This document shows, piece after piece, positions 7,975 through 16,032 of a stretch of DNA of 19,183 bases. The stretch's first letter is position 1, and each line of letters opens with the position of its first letter. A program made the position numbers and the translations under genes. The notes below the pieces were generated by a model. The model was not told the DNA's origin, made no database searches, and worked only from the letters and a program-made list of their open reading frames with translations. This DNA comes from 43-108 sp001915545 (GTDB taxonomy: Bacteria; Bacteroidota; Bacteroidia; Bacteroidales; Bacteroidaceae). The stretch covers positions 1 to 19,183 of the forward strand of contig CABUGV010000050.1 in assembly GCA_902491215.1 (NCBI GenBank), given 5' to 3'.

Positions 7975-10887
7975 ATGAGAAAATTTGGATTTTTCCTGTC
8001 ATGTCTCTTTTTTGCATTGTCTGTCGTTGCGGCCGATGCTCAAGAGAAATACAGGTATGAGAGTGTGGAAGGAGATCCGCTGAAAGCGCGGATATACACG
8101 TTGGACAACGGACTGAAGATTTATCTGACTGTAAATCGTGACGAACCGCGTATACAGACATACGTTGCGGTGAGAGTCGGTGGAAAGAACGATCCTAAGG
8201 AGACGACCGGTCTTGCACACTATTTTGAACACCTTATGTTCAAGGGTACAACAAAGTTCGGAACAATGAACTATGAGGCTGAAAAGCCTTTGCTGGATTC
8301 GATAGAAATGTGTTTCGAACGTTACAGATGCATGTCGGATACGCTGCAGCGCAAGTTGATGTACAACAAAATCGACAGCTTGTCTTATGAGGCTTCAAAA
8401 TATGCCATAGCTAATGAATATGACAAGCTTATGGCTGCAATAGGTGCTACGGGTACAAATGCTTACACTTCGCAGGACGTTACATGCTATATGGAAAATA
8501 TTCCGTCGAACGAGGTGGAGAACTGGGCAAAGATTGAGGCAGAGCGTTTCAGCAACTGTGTCATACGTGGATTCCATACAGAACTTGAGGCTGTGTATGA
8601 GGAGAAGAACATTTCTCTGACCGATGATAACGGCAAGTCTGTCGACAGTCTGATGGCTGCGCTTTTCCCTCATCATCCTTATGGTACTCAATCTGTGCTT
8701 GGTACTCAGGAACAGTTGAAGAACCCGTCGATTACGAATATCAAGAACTACTACAAGCAGTGGTATGTGCCTAATAATGTGGCAATATGCATGAGCGGTG
8801 ATTTCGACTATGATACTGTTGTCGGCATAATCGACAAGTATTTCGGAAACTGGAAGCCTAATCCGCAGTTGCCGGTGCTGAAGTTTGAAAAGGAAAAGCC
8901 TTTGACTGCACCTGTTGTGAAAACCGTATATGGTCCGGAGGCCGAGTCTGTGCTGATGGGATGGAGTTTCCCTGGTATGGGCGGAAAGGACAGTGACTAC
9001 CTTAAGATAATTTCAAAGATTCTTTGGAACGGCAAGGCCGGAATATTTGATCTTGACCTCAATCAGAAGCAGAGACTTCTGGATTCAGGCGTGTTCGATT
9101 ATCAGTTGAGCGATTATTCGATGCTTATAGCTATAGCTATGCCGAAGGAAGGACAGACGCTTGATGAACTGCGCACAATAATGAGAGAGTGCGTGGCCAA
9201 GGTTGAAGCTGGAGATTTTGACGAGTCGCTTCTTCAGGCTATCATAAACAATATGAAGCTCGAGAGAATGAAGCAGCTTGAGAGCAACAACGCGCGAGCA
9301 GACATGTTTGTGAATGCTTTCGTTAACGGACAAGACTGGAAGGATGCCGTTGAGGGACTTGACCGAATCAGTCGCATTACAAAGAAGGATGTGATGGCCT
9401 TTGCCAAGGAATACCTTACAGACGGATATGCATGCATATACAAATACAAGGGTGTAGATCCAAACGAAAAGAAGATGGAGAAACCGGAAATTTCTCCTAT
9501 CGAAATGAATCGCGACAAGACAAGCGACTTCGTTGCTGAGGTCAGAAACTCAAAGGTTGAACCTATTGAGCCCGTGTTTGTGGATTTCAATAAGGAGATA
9601 GAACATTGTAAATTTAAGAACGGAACCGAAATGCTGTACAAGCATAATGATGTAAACGGTTTGTTCAGCGTATGCTATATATTTGATCGTGGAAGCAAGA
9701 CTGACAAGACTCTTCCTTTTGCTTCTGATTTGTTAGATTATCTTGGCACGTCGAAGATGTCTGCAGAAGAACTTCAGACGGAATTCTACAAGCTGGCATG
9801 TACGATGAACATCAATGTTCTTGAGGATAAGACATACGTAAGCGTGAGCGGTCTTGCCGAGAATATGGAGAAGGCTTTGGCTTTGTGCGAAGAGGCTGTA
9901 CTCAAGGCAGAACCTGACGATAAGGCTTATGAGGATTATGTTGCCAATGTGTTGAAGATGCGTGCAGACAATAAACTCAATCAGGAAACCAATTTCAGAC
10001 AATTGGTTATGTGGGGTAAGTATGGTTCTGTAAACGAGTCTACCAACATCCTTTCAGAGACTGAATTGAAGTCTACGGATGCAAAGACATTACTCGAAAG
10101 CCTGCGTAATCTGTGGAACTGTTCGCAGACAATAACATATTATGGCCCGGAGAAGGCTGGCGATGCTGAGCGTATCATTGCCGGCAAGCACAAGATGGCA
10201 AAGAAACCCGTAGCTCCTGAGGCTGACCGCGAATACATGCCTCTGCGTACCGACAGCAGTGAAATCTATATCGCTCCATATAAGGCAAAGAACATATATC
10301 TGATGATGTTCTCCAACAAGGGCGTGAAGTATGATCCTGAATATCTGCCTATCGTAACTATGTATAATGAGTATTTCGGAGGTGGCATGAATTCTATCGT
10401 GTTCCAGGAAATGCGTGAATCGAGAGGTTTGGCTTATTCGGCCGGAGCAAGTTACAGCGACGGACGCAGCAAGATGCAGCCTTTTGTATACAACGCAATG
10501 ATTATCTCTCAGAATGACAAGCTCATGGATTGTGTGAACACGTTCAACAGCATCATTAACGATATGCCTGTTTCTGAGCCTGCGTTCGGTCTCGCAAAGG
10601 ATGCTTTGCTCAAGCGTCTGGCAACTAGACGTTTTGTCAACGGAAGAGTGCTCGACTATTATCTTACAATGAGGGAATATGGAATCGACCACGATATGTA
10701 CAAGGACGTCTACAACAAGGTGAAGACTATGACGCTCGACGATGTGTGCAGATTCCAGAAAGAATTTGTCAAGGGAAGCACGTTCAAATACATGATTCTC
10801 GGCGACGAAAATGAGCTTGATATGGATGCACTGCGCAAGATTGCCCCGGTGAAGCGCGTTTCGACCGAAGAAATTTTCGGCTATTGA
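7975..10887 (+). CDS. Secreted M16 family zinc metallopeptidase, two-domain
   Basis: This is a 970-residue protein with a clear signal peptide (MRKFGFFLSCLFFALSVVAADA), so it is probably periplasmic. The inverted zinc motif HYFEH lies at 82-86; by family logic H82 and H86 are zinc ligands and E85 is the catalytic base. The third ligand is probably E210 in AVYEEKN. The C-terminal half has a second M16 fold without HxxEH but with the ESRGLAYSAG motif (R817, Y821) typical of the substrate-holding domain. Both halves in one chain resemble pitrilysin-type organisation. Such enzymes degrade peptides taken into the clamshell chamber; the substrate here is unknown. It follows DUF4954 with a 38-base gap and no terminator between, suggesting co-transcription. 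An insert of about 55 residues just after the zinc motif (about 100-150) seems longer than in classical pitrilysins. Confidence 0.93.
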   Translation: MRKFGFFLSCLFFALSVVAADAQEKYRYESVEGDPLKARIYTLDNGLKIYLTVNRDEPRIQTYVAVRVGGKNDPKETTGLAHYFEHLMFKGTTKFGTMNYEAEKPLLDSIEMCFERYRCMSDTLQRKLMYNKIDSLSYEASKYAIANEYDKLMAAIGATGTNAYTSQDVTCYMENIPSNEVENWAKIEAERFSNCVIRGFHTELEAVYEEKNISLTDDNGKSVDSLMAALFPHHPYGTQSVLGTQEQLKNPSITNIKNYYKQWYVPNNVAICMSGDFDYDTVVGIIDKYFGNWKPNPQLPVLKFEKEKPLTAPVVKTVYGPEAESVLMGWSFPGMGGKDSDYLKIISKILWNGKAGIFDLDLNQKQRLLDSGVFDYQLSDYSMLIAIAMPKEGQTLDELRTIMRECVAKVEAGDFDESLLQAIINNMKLERMKQLESNNARADMFVNAFVNGQDWKDAVEGLDRISRITKKDVMAFAKEYLTDGYACIYKYKGVDPNEKKMEKPEISPIEMNRDKTSDFVAEVRNSKVEPIEPVFVDFNKEIEHCKFKNGTEMLYKHNDVNGLFSVCYIFDRGSKTDKTLPFASDLLDYLGTSKMSAEELQTEFYKLACTMNINVLEDKTYVSVSGLAENMEKALALCEEAVLKAEPDDKAYEDYVANVLKMRADNKLNQETNFRQLVMWGKYGSVNESTNILSETELKSTDAKTLLESLRNLWNCSQTITYYGPEKAGDAERIIAGKHKMAKKPVAPEADREYMPLRTDSSEIYIAPYKAKNIYLMMFSNKGVKYDPEYLPIVTMYNEYFGGGMNSIVFQEMRESRGLAYSAGASYSDGRSKMQPFVYNAMIISQNDKLMDCVNTFNSIINDMPVSEPAFGLAKDALLKRLATRRFVNGRVLDYYLTMREYGIDHDMYKDVYNKVKTMTLDDVCRFQKEFVKGSTFKYMILGDENELDMDALRKIAPVKRVSTEEIFGY

Positions 10888-10898
10888 TTTTTTCGGAA

Positions 10899-10930
10899 GT
10901 TGATAATTTGGTATTTTCTTTATAACTTTG
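10899..10930 (+). promoter_or_regulatory. Promoter for fumarate hydratase gene (Bacteroidetes type)
   Basis: The -7 element TAACTTTG (10923-10930) matches TAnnTTTG exactly. GTTG (10899-10902) stands 20 bases upstream, matching the TTTG -33 element at three of four positions with canonical spacing. The start codon is about 85 bases downstream, giving a leader of about 80 bases. Confidence 0.65.
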
Positions 10931-11015
10931 CTTGATGTCAGGTGATGGTTGTCTTGACTGTCGCCGGGCGTCAAGCATTTTGCTGATTTACAATACGAAA
11001 TAAATATTAATAATT

Positions 11016-12668
11016 ATGGCTCAAGCACCAGAATTCAAGTACGCTCCGATGTTCCAGATACAGAAGGACGATACGGAGTATTATCTGCTTACTAAAGATT
11101 ACGTTTCTGTAAGCGAGTTTGAAGGAAAACCTATTCTGAAGGTGGCTCCAGAAGGATTGACAGCAATGGCCAACGCCGCATTCCGTGACGTTTCATTCCT
11201 GTTGCGCCGTTCGCACAACCTTCAGGTGGCAAAGATTCTTCGCGATCCGGAAGCAAGCGACAACGACAAGTATGTAGCTCTCACTTTCCTCCGCAATGCA
11301 GAGGTTTCTGCAAAAGGAAAATTGCCTTTGTGCCAGGATACAGGTACTGCAATCATACATGGCGAAAAGGGGCAGCAGGTGTGGACTGGATTCTGCGATG
11401 AGGAAGCTCTTGCAAAGGGTGTATACAAAACTTATACTGAAGAGAATCTCCGTTACAGTCAGAATGCTCCTCTTTCAATGTTTGAAGAGGTAAATACAAA
11501 GTGCAACCTGCCAGCGCAGATTGACATCGAGGCTACTGAGGGTATGGAATACAAATTCCTTTGCGTTACAAAGGGTGGTGGTTCTGCCAACAAAACTTAT
11601 TTGTATCAGGAGACAAAGGCGTTGCTTAACCGCGAGAAGCTCATTCCTTTCATGATTGAGAAGATGAAGAGCTTGGGTACAGCAGCATGCCCTCCTTACC
11701 ATATCGCTTTTGTAATCGGTGGTACTTCAGCAGAAAAGAACTTGCTTACTGTTAAGCTTGCTTCTACTCACTATTATGATAATCTTCCTACTACAGGTGA
11801 TGAGACCGGACGTGCATTCCGCGATGTTGAACTCGAGAAGGAAATATTGAAAGAGGCTTACAAGATCGGTCTTGGTGCTCAGTTCGGCGGAAAGTATATG
11901 GCTCACGATGTACGCATTATTCGTCTGCCTCGTCACGGTGCAAGTTGTCCTGTAGGTCTTGGTGTTAGCTGTTCTGCTGACCGCAACATCAAGTGTAAGA
12001 TCAACAAGGACGGTATCTGGATTGAGAAGATGGATGATAATCCAGGCGAATTGATTCCTGAAGAATTGAGACAGGCCGGTGAGGGCGAAGTTGTTCGCGT
12101 AGACCTCAACAGACCTATGAGCGAAGTATGCAAGCAGTTGAGCCAGTATCCTGTTGCAACGCGTCTTTCTCTCAACGGTACAATTATTGTAGGACGCGAT
12201 ATTGCACATGCTAAGCTTAAGGAACGTCTTGACCGTGGTGAAGATCTCCCTGATTACATCAAGAATCACCCAATATACTATGCTGGTCCAGCCAAGACTC
12301 CTGCCGGCATGGCATGCGGAAGTATGGGACCTACGACTGCAAACCGTATGGACCCTTACGTGGATCTTTTCCAGGAACACGGTGGTTCAATGATTATGCT
12401 TGCAAAGGGTAACCGTACACAGCAGGTTACTGACGCCTGCAAGAAGCACGGAGGATTCTACCTTGGTTCTATCGGTGGTCCTGCTGCAATCTTGGCTCAG
12501 AACAACATCAAGAGCATCAAGTGCGTTGAATATCCAGAATTGGGTATGGAGGCTATCTGGCAGATTGAGGTCGAGGACTTCCCTGCATTCATCCTTGTTG
12601 ACGATAAGGGCAATGATTTCTTCAAGCAGATGAAGCCTTGCGAAGGATGTACTATCCTTGAAGCTTGA
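11016..12668 (+). CDS. Fumarate hydratase class I, [4Fe-4S], fused alpha/beta form
   Basis: This 550-residue protein matches the single-chain class I fumarases (E. coli FumA/FumB type). The three cluster cysteines appear to be C106 (LPLCQDTGTA), C225 (GTAACPPYH) and C319 (GVSCSADRN), each one position later than the C105, C224 and C318 I recall for E. coli FumA. The C-terminal domain carries AGPAKTPAGM and MGPTTANRMDPYVD, typical of the beta part. It interconverts fumarate and malate in the cytosol. In Bacteroidales this serves the reductive branch from oxaloacetate to succinate. The cluster is labile to oxygen and superoxide, which fits an anaerobe. It has its own promoter and terminator, so it is probably monocistronic. 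Class I enzymes of this length are sometimes annotated fumA or fumB; I leave the symbol open. Confidence 0.96.
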   Translation: MAQAPEFKYAPMFQIQKDDTEYYLLTKDYVSVSEFEGKPILKVAPEGLTAMANAAFRDVSFLLRRSHNLQVAKILRDPEASDNDKYVALTFLRNAEVSAKGKLPLCQDTGTAIIHGEKGQQVWTGFCDEEALAKGVYKTYTEENLRYSQNAPLSMFEEVNTKCNLPAQIDIEATEGMEYKFLCVTKGGGSANKTYLYQETKALLNREKLIPFMIEKMKSLGTAACPPYHIAFVIGGTSAEKNLLTVKLASTHYYDNLPTTGDETGRAFRDVELEKEILKEAYKIGLGAQFGGKYMAHDVRIIRLPRHGASCPVGLGVSCSADRNIKCKINKDGIWIEKMDDNPGELIPEELRQAGEGEVVRVDLNRPMSEVCKQLSQYPVATRLSLNGTIIVGRDIAHAKLKERLDRGEDLPDYIKNHPIYYAGPAKTPAGMACGSMGPTTANRMDPYVDLFQEHGGSMIMLAKGNRTQQVTDACKKHGGFYLGSIGGPAAILAQNNIKSIKCVEYPELGMEAIWQIEVEDFPAFILVDDKGNDFFKQMKPCEGCTILEA

Positions 12669-12700
12669 AAAATATAAGCATAAAACTTAATTTGATTTGA

Positions 12701-12761
12701 CGGAAAGTTTCACGACATGCTTGCGTAACAAACGCGGGCTGTTGTGAAACTTTCTGCTTTT
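12701..12761 (+). terminator. Long-stem terminator after fumarase gene
   Basis: GAAAGTTTCAC (12703-12713) pairs perfectly with GTGAAACTTTC (12744-12754); a G-U and a C-G pair extend it to 12701/12756. The interior pairs again (ACA at 12715-12717 with TGT at 12740-12742, and 12719-12726 with 12732-12739 including two G-U pairs) around a 5-base loop. CTTTTG follows. The structure covers nearly all of a 56-base segment. Confidence 0.8.
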
Positions 12762-12837
12762 GTATTTGTTTTGTTAATAAGGGAGTACAGCGTATGTTTT
12801 GAATTGTGGACAAAGCATCGTATATCTGATTTTTTCT

Positions 12838-12845
12838 TATCTTTG
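12838..12845 (+). promoter_or_regulatory. Candidate -7 promoter element for the ATPase gene
   Basis: TATCTTTG is an exact TAnnTTTG match, 29 bases before the ATPase start codon. The -33 region at the right spacing is poor. The upstream terminator isolates this unit from the fumarase gene, so a promoter is needed here. Confidence 0.5.
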
Positions 12846-12874
12846 TTGTGTTAACCATCTAAAAATCGCAGGAA

Positions 12875-13702
12875 ATGGGAAAGCGTGCAGAATATATAGA
12901 AAGTATAGAGATTAAGGCGCTGTGGAAAGGCGGGCGGCATATTGCATGGCACCTCCGTCCGGATGTCAATATTCTCAGCGGAATAAACGGTGTTGGAAAG
13001 AGCACCATAATTAATCATTCTGCTCGTGAATTGAGCAACATGGACTGTGGCGAACTTGTGGCGAATCGCGCTCCAGATGGTGTCAAGATTACGTTGTATC
13101 CTTCTGATGCTACATACATGAAGTATGATGTCATAAGAAGCTTCGATCGACCTCTTATCCATAGCGATCTGATGGAAAAACTGTCTGATTCGCGTGTAAA
13201 AACGGAACTCGACTGGCAAATCTACAAACTGCAGAGACGCTACCTTGATTATCAGGTGAATATAGGCAATCAGATTATTGAATTATTGTCTAGCGGTGTA
13301 CCTGAAGATCATATAAAAGCTCAGCACGTTTCTTTGCCGAAAACAAAATTCCAAAATACAATGGATGAGCTTTTCAGCGAGACCGGTAAGAAAATAGACC
13401 GAAGAAGCAATGAGATTCTGTTCATTCAAGGCGATGTGCATCTGACTCCTTATCAGTTGTCTTCTGGTGAGAAGCAGATGTTGGTAATCTTGTTGACTGT
13501 ATTGGTGGAAAACGGCGAGCATTATGCTTTGCTCATGGATGAGCCGGAGATAAGTCTGCATGTTGAATGGCAGCAGAGGCTCATAAGTCTTATAAGGAGC
13601 CTGAACCCGAACACTCAGATAATATTGTCTACTCATTCTCCAGCTTTGGTGATGAATGGATGGATAGATGCTGTTACGGAGGTTACAGATATGACCTTGT
13701 AA
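12875..13702 (+). CDS. AAA/ABC-type ATPase (OLD/SMC-like), possible ATPase subunit of a DUF4435 pair
   Basis: This 275-residue protein has all motifs of an ABC-class AAA ATPase of the AAA_15/AAA_21 type: Walker A GINGVGKST (36-44), ABC signature LSSGEKQ (195-201), Walker B ending in LLMDEPE (D222, E223) and H-loop STHSP (H254). About 140 residues lie between Walker A and the signature, including a charged helical stretch (about 105-145), far shorter than the coiled coils of SMC or full OLD proteins. No membrane segments are seen, so it is probably soluble. The next gene encodes a DUF4435 TOPRIM-like protein. This order (ATPase, then DUF4435) is that of AriA/AriB in PARIS anti-phage systems, where the ATPase senses a phage trigger and holds the TOPRIM effector. 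Its short length and core-genome neighbourhood leave other roles open. It has its own promoter candidate; 96 bases separate it from the next gene. Confidence 0.88.
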   Translation: MGKRAEYIESIEIKALWKGGRHIAWHLRPDVNILSGINGVGKSTIINHSARELSNMDCGELVANRAPDGVKITLYPSDATYMKYDVIRSFDRPLIHSDLMEKLSDSRVKTELDWQIYKLQRRYLDYQVNIGNQIIELLSSGVPEDHIKAQHVSLPKTKFQNTMDELFSETGKKIDRRSNEILFIQGDVHLTPYQLSSGEKQMLVILLTVLVENGEHYALLMDEPEISLHVEWQQRLISLIRSLNPNTQIILSTHSPALVMNGWIDAVTEVTDMTL

Positions 13703-13714
13703 TGGTTTTCTGAG

Positions 13715-13745
13715 ATTTAAATCCTTACGAGAGATTCTATTTTTG
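13715..13745 (+). promoter_or_regulatory. Candidate internal promoter for the DUF4435 gene
   Basis: TATTTTTG (13738-13745) matches TAnnTTTG exactly within the 96-base gap between the ATPase and DUF4435 genes. A TTTA (13716-13719) lies 18 bases upstream as a weak -33 candidate. The start codon is 53 bases after the -7 element. This would let the TOPRIM protein and the glycosyltransferase be expressed without the ATPase. Confidence 0.45.
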
Positions 13746-13798
13746 ATGGATCTGAATCGCATCGAAATGATGTTGAAACAGTTTAAATTGCTGATACT

Positions 13799-14854
13799 AT
13801 GGCACGACGACTTACCGACAATCTGACTTCAATGTATCTTGGAGCCGCCAATCGGCTGAAATCAAAACAAAACCGGCATAAGGTGATTGCTTATGTGGAA
13901 AGCTATGATGATATTTCTTTTTGGCGAGACGTACTTTCTGCATACGAGGATGAACATGTCTGTTTTGAAATAATGCTTCCTTCGAGGAGTAATCTGTCAA
14001 GAGGCAAGAAAACTGCACTTATGAACAGATTGGGTGAGAATCTCGGTGCAAATATGATAGCATGCGTTGATGCCGACTATGATTATCTCTTGCAAGGTGC
14101 TTCTCCGATGTCCAGATTTATGCTGGAGAGTCCGTATGTTTTCCATACCTATGTTTATTCCATAGAGAACTACCAGTGCTACGCGCCTACGTTGCATAAT
14201 GTATGCGTCATGTCGACGCTTAATGATCGGGACATATTCGACTTTGAAGGTTACTTGCATCTTTATTCTGAAATAATATATGATTTGTTTGTATGGACTG
14301 TATGGCTTTACAGAAAAGGTAAGAATAAGGAATTTCCTCTTATGAGTTTTTGTAATTTCATCACGATACATCATATAAATACTTATCATCCGGAACGTGC
14401 ACTCGAAGCTGTCAGACAGTCAGTCAATCATAAGATGGCCTGGATGCAGCGCCATTATCCTCAGGCCAAAGGAGAATTGAAACCGCTTAAGGCTGAACTT
14501 GAAACTTTAGGTGTAAGACCGGACAATACATATCTCTATATACAGGGACATCATCTTATGGATAATGTTGTAATGCCTGTCATGGAGTCTGTGTGTACAC
14601 AGCTTAGAAGAGAGCGCGAGAAGGAAATCAAGATGCTGGCAGAACATGCTCAGCAAATGGACAATGAACTGGCTAGCTATCAGCATAGCCAATGTACTGT
14701 GGAGTCTATGATAAGACGTAATACGGGATTCAAATCTTCGGAACCTTATAGGCGTTTGGTGGCCGATATTGAAGCTTTCCTTGACTATATTAAAAAAGAA
14801 AGGATGAACGGCACTTCAAGTACAGGGATAAATGATAATAATGTAAAAAGCTGA
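13799..14854 (+). CDS. DUF4435 TOPRIM-like protein, possible nuclease partner of the ATPase
   Basis: This is a 351-residue protein. The N-terminal third fits DUF4435, a TOPRIM-fold family. A beta strand ends in the acidic residue E34 (VIAYVESYDD), and a second strand carries the DxD pair D91 and D93 with a further D95 (CVDADYD). In TOPRIM nucleases and primases a Glu plus a DxD coordinate Mg2+. The SIENYQCY segment after it also resembles DUF4435 members. The C-terminal half is mostly helical, with a likely coiled coil rich in Arg, Glu and Gln (about 262-300). In PARIS the DUF4435 protein AriB is a toxic nuclease released by the ATPase AriA. That role here is inference from motifs and gene order. 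The next gene begins one base after its stop, so the two are almost certainly translated from one transcript. Confidence 0.82.
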   Translation: MARRLTDNLTSMYLGAANRLKSKQNRHKVIAYVESYDDISFWRDVLSAYEDEHVCFEIMLPSRSNLSRGKKTALMNRLGENLGANMIACVDADYDYLLQGASPMSRFMLESPYVFHTYVYSIENYQCYAPTLHNVCVMSTLNDRDIFDFEGYLHLYSEIIYDLFVWTVWLYRKGKNKEFPLMSFCNFITIHHINTYHPERALEAVRQSVNHKMAWMQRHYPQAKGELKPLKAELETLGVRPDNTYLYIQGHHLMDNVVMPVMESVCTQLRREREKEIKMLAEHAQQMDNELASYQHSQCTVESMIRRNTGFKSSEPYRRLVADIEAFLDYIKKERMNGTSSTGINDNNVKS

Positions 14855-14855
14855 A

Positions 14856-15872
14856 ATGATGAAAGGTGGCAATAATTATATAGCAACATGGTTTTATAAA
14901 GAGAATAAGGACGAAGCAAGTTTCTATCCTCAAGGTGGCGGAAGGGGAGATTCTCCTTTGCTTCATTCCATATATATGCAAATACAGGTACCTTTTTTTG
15001 CAACGTTCAGGCATTTCAATCCTGATGCTGTGTTGATGTTCTTTACTAATATTGATGCAGCTGAATTGCCTCCATATTTGCATGATGCGTTCAAGGTGCT
15101 TGACGTGAGGGTCGTGAAACTTCCATATACATGTCGCCCTCCAAAAGGATGGCATGATGCATGGCAGAACCAGTTCTATATTTATGATATACTCAAATAT
15201 ATGGAAACAGCCATGTACGACGATGATTGCCTTCTTGTATGTGATGCCGACTGTATATGCCGTTCTTCGCTTAAGTCATTCTTCGATGGCGTCCGAACAA
15301 AAGGAAGTGCATTGTATGAACTGCACCGTAAACAAGAACAGCTTATAAACGGAACTACTCTTGCAAAGATGGCTCAGATATATGCTGATATGTACGGTAA
15401 GGCTCCTGAGCAGCCTTTGTATTATTATGGTGGAGAGTTCTTTGCATTGCGAAAAGACATGGTTGAGGCTGTGAACAGTGCCTTCCCTCCGTTGTGGAAG
15501 CACAACATAGAACAGGTCGGTGATGATAAACCGAAGTTGTGCGAGGAAGCACATGTCTTGAGTATGCTTGCTGAATTCTTGGGTATACGAAATGCTGATG
15601 CGAATAAGGTTGTCAAACGTATGTGGACAAACCCAGGATTCAGATCTGTCGTTCCTGAAGATGTAAATCTGGCAGTTTGGCATCTTCCTTATGAAAAGAA
15701 ACGTGGCTTGTACTACATGTTTCAATGGTTGATGAAAAACGGGTTCAGAATAAATGATGAAACGGAATATCAGAATCTGATAAAATTCTATAACGGTATT
15801 CCTGTCAGAAGCTGGAAAAAAATGATTTATGATAGGTTCACCACGCTTAAGAGAAAGATTGCGGGAAAGTAG
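14856..15872 (+). CDS. Putative GT-A-type glycosyltransferase-like protein
   Basis: This 338-residue protein has features of nucleotide-sugar-dependent GT-A glycosyltransferases. An N-terminal alpha/beta region (VLMFFTN, then VVKLPY) is followed by the strand-plus-acid motif LLVCDADCIC with D130 and D132 placed like a DxD metal site. Further on are a YYYGGEFFALRK segment, where acceptor or second-half contacts usually lie, and a C-terminal VWHLPYEKKRG segment. No signal peptide or membrane segment is obvious; the end is basic (TLKRKIAGK), which may favour membrane contact. Sugar donor and acceptor cannot be read from the sequence. It starts one base after the DUF4435 gene, with two adjacent ATG codons (14856 and 14859). 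I do not recognise a named family with certainty; a non-catalytic relative is possible. Confidence 0.7.
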   Translation: MMKGGNNYIATWFYKENKDEASFYPQGGGRGDSPLLHSIYMQIQVPFFATFRHFNPDAVLMFFTNIDAAELPPYLHDAFKVLDVRVVKLPYTCRPPKGWHDAWQNQFYIYDILKYMETAMYDDDCLLVCDADCICRSSLKSFFDGVRTKGSALYELHRKQEQLINGTTLAKMAQIYADMYGKAPEQPLYYYGGEFFALRKDMVEAVNSAFPPLWKHNIEQVGDDKPKLCEEAHVLSMLAEFLGIRNADANKVVKRMWTNPGFRSVVPEDVNLAVWHLPYEKKRGLYYMFQWLMKNGFRINDETEYQNLIKFYNGIPVRSWKKMIYDRFTTLKRKIAGK

Positions 15873-16032
15873 CAGACTTTTGAAATGATTGCTTATATGC
15901 TGATGCCGAATCATTGAATTGCTGCATATTTGTCTTTTTTGCGAAAAAAATATTTTAGTTTGAACATTTATAGCTGTTTATTTGTATTGAATGCAAATAA
16001 TGCAATGTTTACTGCTAAAATAATTCGGCAAT

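Noticed and set aside
10865..10893. Short hairpin CCGAAG/TTTCGG followed by a T-run at the end of the M16 gene
   Set aside because: The stem has only six pairs including a wobble, lies in the coding end, and the T-run is about 8 bases away; too weak to call a terminator.
13703..13798. Possible frameshift joining the ATPase and DUF4435 genes into one OLD-like protein
   Set aside because: The gap has several stops, contains a promoter-like element, and the DUF4435 protein starts normally at ATG 13799. All ATPase motifs are complete before the stop.
15884..15941. 7-bp inverted repeat AATGATT/AATCATT and later T-run after the glycosyltransferase gene
   Set aside because: The stem is short and AT-rich and the T-run is about 20 bases beyond it; chance occurrence is likely in this AT-rich gap.
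15873..16032. Promoter for the superoxide dismutase gene
   Set aside because: The 160-base gap has TTTG-like words and TATTTTAGTTTG, but no TAnnTTTG with correct spacing, so no element can be assigned.
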